From: Dehalococcoidia bacterium
GTDB taxonomy: Bacteria > Chloroflexota > Dehalococcoidia > Tepidiformales > Tepidiformaceae
NCBI GenBank assembly: GCA_023228745.1
Contig: JALOAP010000098.1
Location: 1-9,118 of the forward strand
Length of the DNA: 9,118 nucleotides
Direction of reading: 5' to 3'
Below, one piece after another: positions 1-6,326 of the stretch (position 1 is its first letter; the number at the start of each line of letters is the position of its first letter). A program made the translations under genes and the position numbers. The notes beneath the pieces were generated by a model. The model saw only the letters and a program-made list of their open reading frames with translations, was not told where the DNA came from and ran no database searches.

Positions 1-2852
1 CAGCCGAGTATCGAGACGTCCTCGGGTGTGACCACTTCTTCGTCGAGCTCCAACACCACGATGTCTATGGCGACTCAGAGCGCGTCGCCGAGCTCGCGGG
101 ACTCGCCGAGCAGGCCGGGCTGGAGGTGGTTGCGACCAACAATGCCCACTACCACATCCGCAGCCGCCATCGGCTCAACGATGTGCTCGTCGCCATTCGC
201 CATCGCCTCACCCTGGATAGCTCTCACGAAGTCCGCCGCCCCAACTCCGAGTTCTTCCTGAAACACCCGGACGAGATGGCACGCAGGTTCGAACGCTACC
301 CTCGTGCGATTTCGAACACTGTCGCGATTGCTGAACGCTGTCAGTTCGACCTGACGCGCGACCTCCCGTACCGGCTACCGGACTACCCCGTGCCCGAAGG
401 GGCGACGCTCGACAGCTTCCTGCGTGGTATCTGCGAACGCGCGTTCGTCCGAAAGTATGGCGCACTGGAGCCAGGAACCCGGGACGAAGCGCGCGATCGA
501 CTGGAGCGCGAACTCTCGCTCATCGAGAAACACGGCATTGCCGGCTTCTTCCTTGTCTATTGGGAAGTGCTCCAACTCGCCGGCGAAATAGCGGAGGAGC
601 TGCGAGAACGCCCCCGCGGATTGGCGCCCGACGAACGGCCTGTCGGTCGCGGACGCGGCTCATCCGTCAGTTCCATCGTCTGCTACCTGATTGGCCTTTC
701 GCACATCGACCCCGTGAAAAACAACCTGTATCTCGAACGCTTCCTGAACGAAGAGCTCCATTCGCTCCCGGATATCGACCTGGACTTCCCGCGTGACATT
801 CGCGACCAGCTCCTGCAGCGCATCTACGACCGCTTTGGCCCCGAACACGCAGCGATCGTCGCTGCGTTCCCCACGTATCGCTTCAAGAACGCTGTGCTCG
901 ATATCGGGAAGGCGCTTGGCCTGCCCGCGCCTGTGCTCGCAAAGCTAAACAAGCTCGGCGGGCACTACGCCGAAGCAACGCAGATCGCCCGCGAAATGGA
1001 GCTCATCCCCGAGCTTCGGCCGCTCGTCGGCGCCCCCATCTGGCGGGACCTCGTCGAACTGGCAAGCGACGCAGCGGGCTTCCCCAGGCACATCAGCCAG
1101 CACGTAGGTGGCGTCGTCATCTCCGCCGAACCGCTGCCATCCGTTGTCCCGGTGGAGCCGGCTCGCATGGAGGGTCGCTACGTCTGCCAGTGGGACAAAG
1201 ACTCTGTCGATGATGCCCGCTTCGTGAAGATCGACTTCCTCGCGCTGGGCATGTTGTCCGCGGTCGATGATTGTCTCGGCATCATCGAAGAGGTTCATGG
1301 CGTCCGCGTCGATTTGGGCCGCATCCCGCACGACAGCGAGGAGATCTACGCGTCCATCCAGGCGGGCGATACCGTTGGCGTGTTCCAGATCGAAAGCCGC
1401 GCACAGATCCAGACGCTGCCACACACCCAGCCGAAGAATATCGACGACCTGGCCGTGCAGGTCGCCATCATCCGCCCCGGCCCGATCGTTGCAGGCGCCT
1501 TCCACCCATACATGGAGTACCGGCAACGCCTCGCGCGCGGCGAGCCAATCGACATCGATTACGGGCATCCGGAACTCGCCCCACTACTCGAACCCTATCT
1601 CGGCGAGACCCTCGGCCACGTGCTCTACCAGGACCAGGTGCTCCAGATATCCTGCGCAGTCGCCGGGTTCACACCGGGGCAGGCCGACCGCCTGCGCCGT
1701 GCGATGAGTCGCAAGCGCTCCGCCGAGGCAATGCAGGCCCTCGCCGAAGAGTTTTATGCAGGGGCAGCGAGGAATGGCGTGAGCCGCGCCGCTGCCGCGG
1801 TCGCCTTCGAAAAGATGGCCGCGTTCGCCGCATTCGGCTTCCCCAAGAGCCACGCCGTCGCCTTCGCGCTGCTCGCCTACGAATCGTGCTGGCTCCGCTA
1901 CTACTACCCGGCGGCCTACTACTGCTCGCTCTTCAACGCCCAGCCCATGGGCTTCTATTCGCCCGAAGTCCTCACTGGCGATGCCCGGCGCCACGGGATC
2001 GAAGTTCTTGCGCCGCACATCAACAAGAGCCGCGCCTACACCTGGCCTGAATTCGACGCCATCCGGCTCGGGCTCGACCAGGTCAAAGGTCTCGGAGGTG
2101 GTTGGCGCCAACGAGGCTACGGACGTACCGCCGCCGAACGCATCGCCAACGAACGCGAGGCGAACGGCGAGTATCGTTCGCTCTACGACCTGCTCACTCG
2201 CGCCCGCCTGAAGCAGAACGAGGCAGAAGCCCTCATCCGTGCGGGAGCGCTGGATGACTTCGGGTTGCCGCGCCGGGAGCTGCTCTGGCAACTCGGCCTC
2301 ATCATCGAAGGCCAATCCGTCACCGCCCGCATGAACCAGCAAAAAACGAAAGTGGCCTACCAGCCAGCATTACCGCTCTCCACGCACCAGGACATGGCGA
2401 CCCTGCCCGCCCTCACGCCATGGCAGCAAGTCGCATGGGACTTCGAAACGAAGGGCACAACAGAGGGGCCGCACCCCATGGCCCTCGTGCGCTCGCTCCT
2501 CAACGAGGGAGTCATCACCAGTCGTCACCTTGGTGGGCCGGGGAACCCGAACCGGTTGCCCAACGGCACCCGGGTAGAAATCGCCGGGATGGTCGTCACC
2601 CGTCAGAAGCCACAAACCGCCAGCGGCGTCATGTTCCTGCTGCTCGAAGACGAGTTTGGGCTCTCGAACATCGTGGTCTACCCCGCACTCGCCGAACGAC
2701 AGCGTGAACTCGTACGCGGGACACCATTCGTCATCATTCGCGGCCGCGTCGACAACGAAAAAAGTGGCTTCCCCAACGTCATCGCGGAGCGCTTCCGCCC
2801 CTGCCCGCTCCCAGGGCTCATCGAAGCCCCCGAGTCGCATAACTTCAAGTGA
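1..2852 (+). CDS. dnaE2: Error-prone DNA polymerase III alpha subunit, DnaE2/ImuC type (5' partial)
   Basis: C-family DNA polymerase that performs error-prone translesion synthesis, normally as the catalytic member of the SOS-induced ImuA/ImuB/DnaE2 mutasome. The first full codon is at 3, and 949 residues are visible of the roughly 1050-1100 usual for the family, so the start of the PHP domain is missing. Seen in order (visible numbering): PHP remainder with HHDVYGD (about 18-24) and TNNAHYH (45-51); polymerase core with GRGRGSS, then PDIDLDF (256-262) and KIDFLAL (third catalytic Asp, D411); GVFQIES and RPGP motifs; FGFPKSHA followed by NAQPMGFYSP and DARRHGIEV, which are DnaE2 hallmarks; a helix-hairpin-helix region; and an OB fold (about 858-925) with the DnaE2-like MVVTRQKPQTASGVMFLLLED. 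It ends SHNFK, resembling the SRDF-type end of DnaE2 rather than the long C-terminal clamp and tau domains of DnaE1. The catalytic aspartates look intact. Whether imuA/imuB lie upstream cannot be seen; they are not downstream. Confidence 0.95.
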   Translation, partial: AEYRDVLGCDHFFVELQHHDVYGDSERVAELAGLAEQAGLEVVATNNAHYHIRSRHRLNDVLVAIRHRLTLDSSHEVRRPNSEFFLKHPDEMARRFERYPRAISNTVAIAERCQFDLTRDLPYRLPDYPVPEGATLDSFLRGICERAFVRKYGALEPGTRDEARDRLERELSLIEKHGIAGFFLVYWEVLQLAGEIAEELRERPRGLAPDERPVGRGRGSSVSSIVCYLIGLSHIDPVKNNLYLERFLNEELHSLPDIDLDFPRDIRDQLLQRIYDRFGPEHAAIVAAFPTYRFKNAVLDIGKALGLPAPVLAKLNKLGGHYAEATQIAREMELIPELRPLVGAPIWRDLVELASDAAGFPRHISQHVGGVVISAEPLPSVVPVEPARMEGRYVCQWDKDSVDDARFVKIDFLALGMLSAVDDCLGIIEEVHGVRVDLGRIPHDSEEIYASIQAGDTVGVFQIESRAQIQTLPHTQPKNIDDLAVQVAIIRPGPIVAGAFHPYMEYRQRLARGEPIDIDYGHPELAPLLEPYLGETLGHVLYQDQVLQISCAVAGFTPGQADRLRRAMSRKRSAEAMQALAEEFYAGAARNGVSRAAAAVAFEKMAAFAAFGFPKSHAVAFALLAYESCWLRYYYPAAYYCSLFNAQPMGFYSPEVLTGDARRHGIEVLAPHINKSRAYTWPEFDAIRLGLDQVKGLGGGWRQRGYGRTAAERIANEREANGEYRSLYDLLTRARLKQNEAEALIRAGALDDFGLPRRELLWQLGLIIEGQSVTARMNQQKTKVAYQPALPLSTHQDMATLPALTPWQQVAWDFETKGTTEGPHPMALVRSLLNEGVITSRHLGGPGNPNRLPNGTRVEIAGMVVTRQKPQTASGVMFLLLEDEFGLSNIVVYPALAERQRELVRGTPFVIIRGRVDNEKSGFPNVIAERFRPCPLPGLIEAPESHNFK

Positions 2853-2860
2853 CAAAGCCC

Positions 2861-2883
2861 ATGTAAGGGGTGGTAGCTTACAT
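2861..2883. promoter_or_regulatory. Operator-like inverted repeat ahead of the toxin-antitoxin remnant
   Basis: A perfect 7-bp inverted repeat, ATGTAAG (2861-2867) and CTTACAT (2877-2883), is separated by 9 bp. It fills the 32-bp gap between the dnaE2 stop and the ATG at 2885. The right arm overlaps a possible -10 box (TAGCTT, 2874-2879) that lies 5 nt before the ATG, so there is no room for a ribosome binding site and transcription may begin at the start codon. Autoregulated VapB-type antitoxins commonly bind short palindromes placed like this. The repeat is seen; the operator and promoter roles are inferred. Confidence 0.5.
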
Positions 2884-2884
2884 C

Positions 2885-3408
2885 ATGAGCAAGGTGATTT
2901 CGGCACGGATCGACGCGGGGGTTGCTGACCTCCTCGACCGCGTCACAAAGCGCTTCCGGCGGACCAAGAAGGAGTTCCTCGAGAGTCCATTCGCCGCGAG
3001 GCGGAAGCACAGGAGTCGGAAGTCGCGCGCCGCTTGGAGATCATCGAGCGGACGGCTGGTGCTTGGAAACGTGAGGAGCCAGCCGAGGCTACGGTTCGGC
3101 AGACACGGGAGATGTGGGAGCGAGAGACCTTCGCGGTGCTGAATCTGTTTCCGACCGTGCCGGTCACGCAAGAAGGGGTAGACCTTGCTGCGGCACTCCA
3201 CCGCCGGTGGAATCGCAGCCACGGCACCGGCGGGAACGACGCAATCCTCGCTGCGACCGCCATCCTCGCTGGTGGTCGGCTCGTTACCCGGAACCTGCGC
3301 CATTCCCGATGCCCGAGTGCGCTGCGCGTCCCCAGAGATGTTCCCTTCCGGTCCGTAGTCTCGCGCCACACCCGTGCCCCGCATCCGCCGCACGGCCGAC
3401 CTACGTAG
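2885..3408 (+). pseudogene. Decayed VapBC-type toxin-antitoxin locus: frameshifted antitoxin fused to a truncated PIN toxin
   Basis: From ATG 2885 the reading gives MSKVISARIDAGVADLLDRV and then KRFRRTKKEFLES, a short beta-strand plus helices as in ribbon-helix-helix/VapB antitoxins. At about 2984-2990 the homologous reading moves to frame 1, continuing SIRREAEAQESEVARRLEII and AWKREEPAEATVRQTREMW, a typical antitoxin tail rich in charged residues. Restoring one base near 2986 would join the two. The same frame 1 then passes without a stop into LNLFPTVPVTQEGVDLAAAL, then GGNDAILAATAILAGG and LVTRNLRH. This matches the C-terminal half of a PIN-domain RNase (VapC), with its ND acidic motif and TRN motif. 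The PIN N-terminus, with the first catalytic Asp, and the antitoxin stop are absent, so an internal deletion probably fused the two genes. An 18-residue non-homologous-looking tail runs to the TAG at 3406-3408. A functional toxin is very unlikely. The alternative, a programmed -1 frameshift, has no slippery heptamer at the junction. Confidence 0.75.
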
Positions 3409-3458
3409 TTCGTCCCGATCGACGCGCGAAACGCACGTCGCAACTACGGAGGGACGAA
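3404..3458 (+). promoter_or_regulatory. Cupredoxin leader with alternative hairpins around the ribosome binding site
   Basis: Three inverted repeats are packed into 55 bases. A central hairpin spans 3420-3440: CGACG pairs with CGTCG, GCG pairs with CGC, with one C-A mismatch and an AAA loop. Around it, CGTAGTT (3404-3410) is complementary to AACTACG (3442-3448), and TTCGTCCC (3409-3416) is complementary to GGGACGAA (3451-3458). The last two pairings share bases 3409-3410 and have the wrong order to nest, so they exclude each other. The second covers part of the ribosome binding site (GGAGGGA, 3448-3454) and the first base of the ATG. This could be an RNA switch, thermosensor or protein-binding palindrome, or coincidence. 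The transcription start is unknown. Confidence 0.35.
3448..3452 (+). promoter_or_regulatory. Ribosome binding site fixing the cupredoxin start
   Basis: GGAGG lies 5 nt before the ATG at 3458. It decides for this start over an in-frame upstream start at 3374, which would add 28 arginine-rich residues ahead of a clear signal peptide. Confidence 0.8.
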
Positions 3459-3994
3459 TGAACCGCCTGTTGATTGCATCGCTGCTCAGCACACTCGCCC
3501 TGGTGGCCGGGTTTGGTCTCGGGCTCCTGCCCCAGCACAACAGTCATGCCGCTGACGCAGCGGTCAATATCCAGGGTTTCGCCTTCGCGCCGGCGAACGT
3601 GGCCGTGAACGTTGGTGACAGCGTTACCTGGACAAACAGCGACACCGTCCCCCACACCGCCACCGCCGACGATGGCTCGTTCAATACCGGCAACCTCAAC
3701 ACCGGCGCTTCCGGGTCCGTCACCTTCAACACCGCCGGTACCTTCGCCTACTTCTGTGCCATCCACCCAAGCATGCGCGGCACCGTGGTCGTGACCGCAG
3801 CCAGCTCTGGTGGCGGGACAACTCCCGCTGCTGGCGCTACAACGCCAGCTAGTGGAGGCGGCACAGGCGCCCCCGCCGCCGGCACTGGTCAGCAGAGCGA
3901 CAACGATAGCGGCCTACCGCGGGTGTTCATCGCCGGAGGGGCGGTGGTCCTGGTCGCCGGCGCCAGCATCGTGGCCCTCCGCCGGGCCAGGTAG
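3458..3994 (+). CDS. Secreted, membrane-anchored cupredoxin (plastocyanin/azurin-like blue copper protein)
   Basis: Small type 1 copper protein that probably carries electrons, or binds copper, on the outer face of the cytoplasmic membrane. The 178-residue product begins with a signal peptide (hydrophobic 4-24, probable cleavage after about residue 31, HSHAA-like context NSHAADA). A beta-sandwich cupredoxin domain spans about 34-114. The four expected copper ligands are visible: H66 (VPHTA) and the C-terminal loop C100-x2-H103-x2-M106 (YFCAIHPSM). A Gly/Thr/Ala/Pro linker follows (about 115-150), then one transmembrane helix (about 155-173) ending in RRAR, so the domain is tethered at both processing steps like a C-terminally anchored surface protein. 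No cysteine for lipidation or sortase motif is seen. The last 81 bp overlap the convergent membrane-protein gene. The partner redox protein is not in the window. Confidence 0.92.
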   Translation: MNRLLIASLLSTLALVAGFGLGLLPQHNSHAADAAVNIQGFAFAPANVAVNVGDSVTWTNSDTVPHTATADDGSFNTGNLNTGASGSVTFNTAGTFAYFCAIHPSMRGTVVVTAASSGGGTTPAAGATTPASGGGTGAPAAGTGQQSDNDSGLPRVFIAGGAVVLVAGASIVALRRAR

Positions 3995-5131
3995 GGCAGC
4001 CGGGTGGCCCTCGCGCCCCCGCACGAGGGCCACTTCTCTTGCCCGGACCTCACTCTCCGGCTGCGCGATCGAGCGGTCCCGGACATAGAGCAAGTCCTGC
4101 GGTCCGACCCGGAGGTACGCCAGCGTGAGGATGCCCACACCGCTGATCGTCAGGATCACGATGAGGTGGCTGCCGAAGGCATACGCCGTGGCCTCCCCGG
4201 CAGTCGCCCCCGTCGCCTGCAGGATCGAGATCGCCGCGAACTCATAGATCCCGAGGTTCGACGGCAGGACGGTGAGCGAAGCCGCGACGTTCACGGCCAC
4301 CATCACCACGAAGTAGCCACCCAAATCGATCTCCAGGCCAAGTGCGAAACCAAAGGCCGCGTAGGCTGCTACTTCGAGCGCCCAGGCGGCGAGGGCCCAT
4401 CCGCCCGACTCGAGCGCCGACCGCCACTGGCCCAGCGGTTTGAGTCCTTCGAGAAAGTTCGGGAGCACCGCCTCGAGTGGCCTCGCGACGCGGGGCGGCA
4501 GTTTGCCAAGGAACCGGTGCTCGTCGAATCCCGGGCGCACTTCGAGGCGCGCCAACAAGGCCGTCCCGAGCAGTGCGAAGCCAACGACCAGGGAGAGCAC
4601 GAACGTGACGACGTAAAATTCAGTGCCGCCACCACTCAACAGCATCAGCCCCGCCGCCAGCAGGATGACGAAGCTCACCCCATCGAGCACTCGCTCCGTC
4701 AGCAGCGAGGCAATGATCCCGCTCCGCGGGATGCGACAACGCTGCGCGAGCACCTGTACCCGCAGCACGTCGCCTGCCCGGAACGGGATCACGTTGTTCG
4801 TGGCCATCGACGACCAGAACACGGCGAAGAGATCCCGCAGCGGCACTTCACCTACGGTGGCGAGCAGGCGCTGCCACTTCACGGTGTGGAGGACGTTCGA
4901 AACCACCAGTAACGCCACACCGGCCAGCAGCCACCCGGGCTGAAGGTCACCGATAACGTTCCATGCTTCGCGGAAATCTACGCTGAAGGCGATGACGGCA
5001 ACCATCGCCCCGGTGAGCAGCCATTGGAGCCAGAACCGCCGCGTCTGCCAGGGACGGCGGGGCCCGCGCTGCGCGATGACAGCCGGTGGACTGCCCCGGG
5101 GCGATCGCTTCGAGCCTCTGGAGCTCACCAT
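3914..5131 (-). CDS. Flippase-like multi-pass membrane protein (lysylphosphatidylglycerol synthase TM-region / UPF0104 family)
   Basis: Integral membrane protein of the family named after the flippase half of MprF. Members move lipids or lipid-linked precursors across the cytoplasmic membrane; the substrate here is unknown. The 405-residue product has a basic cytoplasmic N-terminus and about seven or eight hydrophobic segments (roughly 34-50, 67-83, 101-116, 151-166, 171-194, 244-265, 271-290, 318-340). Family motifs are clear: the NN-x2-P-x-R-x-GD-x2-R stretch (112-124), TERVLDG (145-151), and LPSNLGIYEFAA (289-300). There is no C-terminal aminoacyl-transferase domain, so it is the flippase module alone. 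ATG 5131 is preferred because GGAGG (5132-5136) directly abuts it. GTG 5128 would have better spacing, and a GTG at 5197 is an unsupported longer alternative. The last 55 residues are hydrophilic, unlike the family core, and run into the convergent cupredoxin gene. Confidence 0.88.
   Translation of the reverse strand: MVSSRGSKRSPRGSPPAVIAQRGPRRPWQTRRFWLQWLLTGAMVAVIAFSVDFREAWNVIGDLQPGWLLAGVALLVVSNVLHTVKWQRLLATVGEVPLRDLFAVFWSSMATNNVIPFRAGDVLRVQVLAQRCRIPRSGIIASLLTERVLDGVSFVILLAAGLMLLSGGGTEFYVVTFVLSLVVGFALLGTALLARLEVRPGFDEHRFLGKLPPRVARPLEAVLPNFLEGLKPLGQWRSALESGGWALAAWALEVAAYAAFGFALGLEIDLGGYFVVMVAVNVAASLTVLPSNLGIYEFAAISILQATGATAGEATAYAFGSHLIVILTISGVGILTLAYLRVGPQDLLYVRDRSIAQPESEVRAREVALVRGREGHPAALPGPAEGHDAGAGDQDHRPSGDEHPR
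4004..4040 (+). terminator. Stem-loop terminator of the cupredoxin gene
   Basis: GTGGCCCTCG (4004-4013) and CGAGGGCCAC (4024-4033) form a perfect 10-bp stem with a 10-nt loop. It begins 9 nt after the cupredoxin stop and is followed by TTCTCTT, a weak T-tract on the + strand only. It therefore suits rho-independent termination of the rightward transcript. It lies inside the 3' coding end of the leftward gene. Confidence 0.65.
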
Positions 5132-5141
5132 CCTCCACGCC

Positions 5142-5147
5142 ACTTTA
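5142..5147 (-). promoter_or_regulatory. Possible -10 box of the flippase-like gene
   Basis: On the minus strand TAAAGT lies 10 nt before the ATG at 5131, in the 94-bp region shared with the divergent DUF1786 gene. It would give a leader of only a few bases. No convincing -35 box is seen. Confidence 0.25.
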
Positions 5148-5213
5148 ATGCGAGCACGCGTTTCTGGTGCTCCAGGCCTCCGCCCGAATGAGTCCACCGG
5201 CCATCGCAGTCGC

Positions 5214-5219
5214 TACACT
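5214..5219 (+). promoter_or_regulatory. Probable -10 box of a leaderless DUF1786-DinB transcript
   Basis: TACACT ends 6 nt before the ATG at 5226, so the usual start of transcription would fall on or next to the A of the start codon. No ribosome binding site is present between it and the ATG. The arrangement is that of a leaderless mRNA. No clear -35 element was found. Confidence 0.45.
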
Positions 5220-5225
5220 GTCTGA

Positions 5226-6326
5226 ATGCGTCTCCTTGCCATAGACATGGGCACCGGCACCCAGGACATCCTGCTGTTCGATGCCACGAAACCCATCGAA
5301 AACAGCCCCAAGATGGTCCTGCCCTCGGCCACCGAGATCGCCGCGCGCCGCATCCGACGTGCGACCAAGGATGGCCGCGCCGTAATCCTCACCGGGGTCG
5401 TCGCCGGGGGTGGCCCCAACTCGTGGGCACTCGAAGACCACATCCGTGCGGGCAACAAAGCCTTTGCCACGCCACAGGCCGCCCAGACCTTCAACGATGA
5501 CCTCGACGAGGTCCGCGCATCCGGGGTTGAGGTAGTGTCAGAGGACGAAGCGCGCCGCATCGACGGCGAGCGGATCGTGCTCCAGGACCTTGACCTGGAC
5601 GCCATCCGCACAGCACTCGCCGCCTTCGAAGAGCCGGTAGACTTCGATGGCCTCGCCCTCGGATGCCTCGACCACGGCGCTGCTCCGCCAGATGTCTCCG
5701 ATCGCCTCTTCCGGTTTGAACACCTCCGGCGCACGGTCGAAGCCCGGAACGACCTGCTCGCGTTCGCCTGCCACGGCGACGATCTGGCCGATTACCTCAC
5801 CCGGGCCCGCTCTATGGTCGCCTCGGCGGGTGGAGTTGCCCCCGTTGTTTTCATGGATACCGGGCCGGCCGCCGCACTCGGCGCACTCCACGACGAACGA
5901 GTTGGGCGGGAGCCCGAGCAACTCGTCCTGAACCTGGGAAACATGCACCTGCTCGGCTTCCACCTGCGTGGACGGCAAATTGCCAGCCTCTACGAACACC
6001 ACACCGGCGAAGTCACCGCCGCCCAAATCGAGGAGTTTTCGATGAAGCTCGCGCAAGGGTCGCTCAGCCACGAGGACGTCTTCCACTCCAAGGGCCACGG
6101 GGCCTATCACGCCGATCGAAGCATCGTGCGTCCCGGCCTGCCGCCAGTGGTTGCAGTGACTGGCCCGCAGCGCACCAAAATCCAGCATTCGACGCTCTCC
6201 CCCTACTTCGCCGCTCCCTTCGGCGACATGATGATCAGCGGCTGCTTTGGCCTCCTCCGCGGTTTCGCCGAGGTGTTCCCCAATGCCCGCGATGCTGTTG
6301 AGGAGCGCCTCGGGCCGGTCCCGTGA
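5226..6326 (+). CDS. DUF1786 (COG4012) family protein, ASKHA-like fold, function unknown
   Basis: Uncharacterised family found in archaea and some bacteria, in some databases called a putative pyruvate formate-lyase activating enzyme. Nothing here supports that name: there is no radical-SAM CxxxCxxC cluster. The 366-residue product opens with LLAIDMGTGTQDILLFD (3-19), resembling the first phosphate-binding loop of the actin/sugar-kinase (ASKHA) fold. Other conserved-looking blocks are GVVAGGGPNSWALEDHI (57-73), FMDTGPAAALGAL (209-221), NLGNMHLLGFHL, EHHTGE (257-262), GPQR (313-316) and FGDMMISGCFGLL (332-344). The repeated D-x-GTG/DTG motifs suggest nucleotide binding, and the paired histidines suggest metal or catalysis; both are inferences. 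ATG 5226 lacks a Shine-Dalgarno sequence and probably starts a leaderless mRNA. The stop overlaps the downstream DinB-like gene, implying translational coupling. Confidence 0.85.
   Translation: MRLLAIDMGTGTQDILLFDATKPIENSPKMVLPSATEIAARRIRRATKDGRAVILTGVVAGGGPNSWALEDHIRAGNKAFATPQAAQTFNDDLDEVRASGVEVVSEDEARRIDGERIVLQDLDLDAIRTALAAFEEPVDFDGLALGCLDHGAAPPDVSDRLFRFEHLRRTVEARNDLLAFACHGDDLADYLTRARSMVASAGGVAPVVFMDTGPAAALGALHDERVGREPEQLVLNLGNMHLLGFHLRGRQIASLYEHHTGEVTAAQIEEFSMKLAQGSLSHEDVFHSKGHGAYHADRSIVRPGLPPVVAVTGPQRTKIQHSTLSPYFAAPFGDMMISGCFGLLRGFAEVFPNARDAVEERLGPVP

Noticed and set aside
1584..2342. Minus-strand open frame of 252 codons inside dnaE2
   Set aside because: It lies entirely antisense to a strongly conserved polymerase region and shows no domain. 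The same applies to the minus frame at 945-1568 and the + frame at 1271-2050.
3374..3457. Longer cupredoxin start adding 28 residues
   Set aside because: GGAGG at 3448-3452 and the signal peptide immediately after ATG 3458 fit the shorter form.
2878..3540. Minus-strand open frame of 220 codons across the gap after dnaE2
   Set aside because: No recognisable domain or start signal. The + strand of the same stretch carries clear antitoxin and PIN motifs that explain it.
4004..4912. + strand open frame of 302 codons opposite the flippase-like gene
   Set aside because: Low-complexity, charged H/R/E/D-rich reading typical of the complement of a hydrophobic protein; no motif or ribosome binding site.
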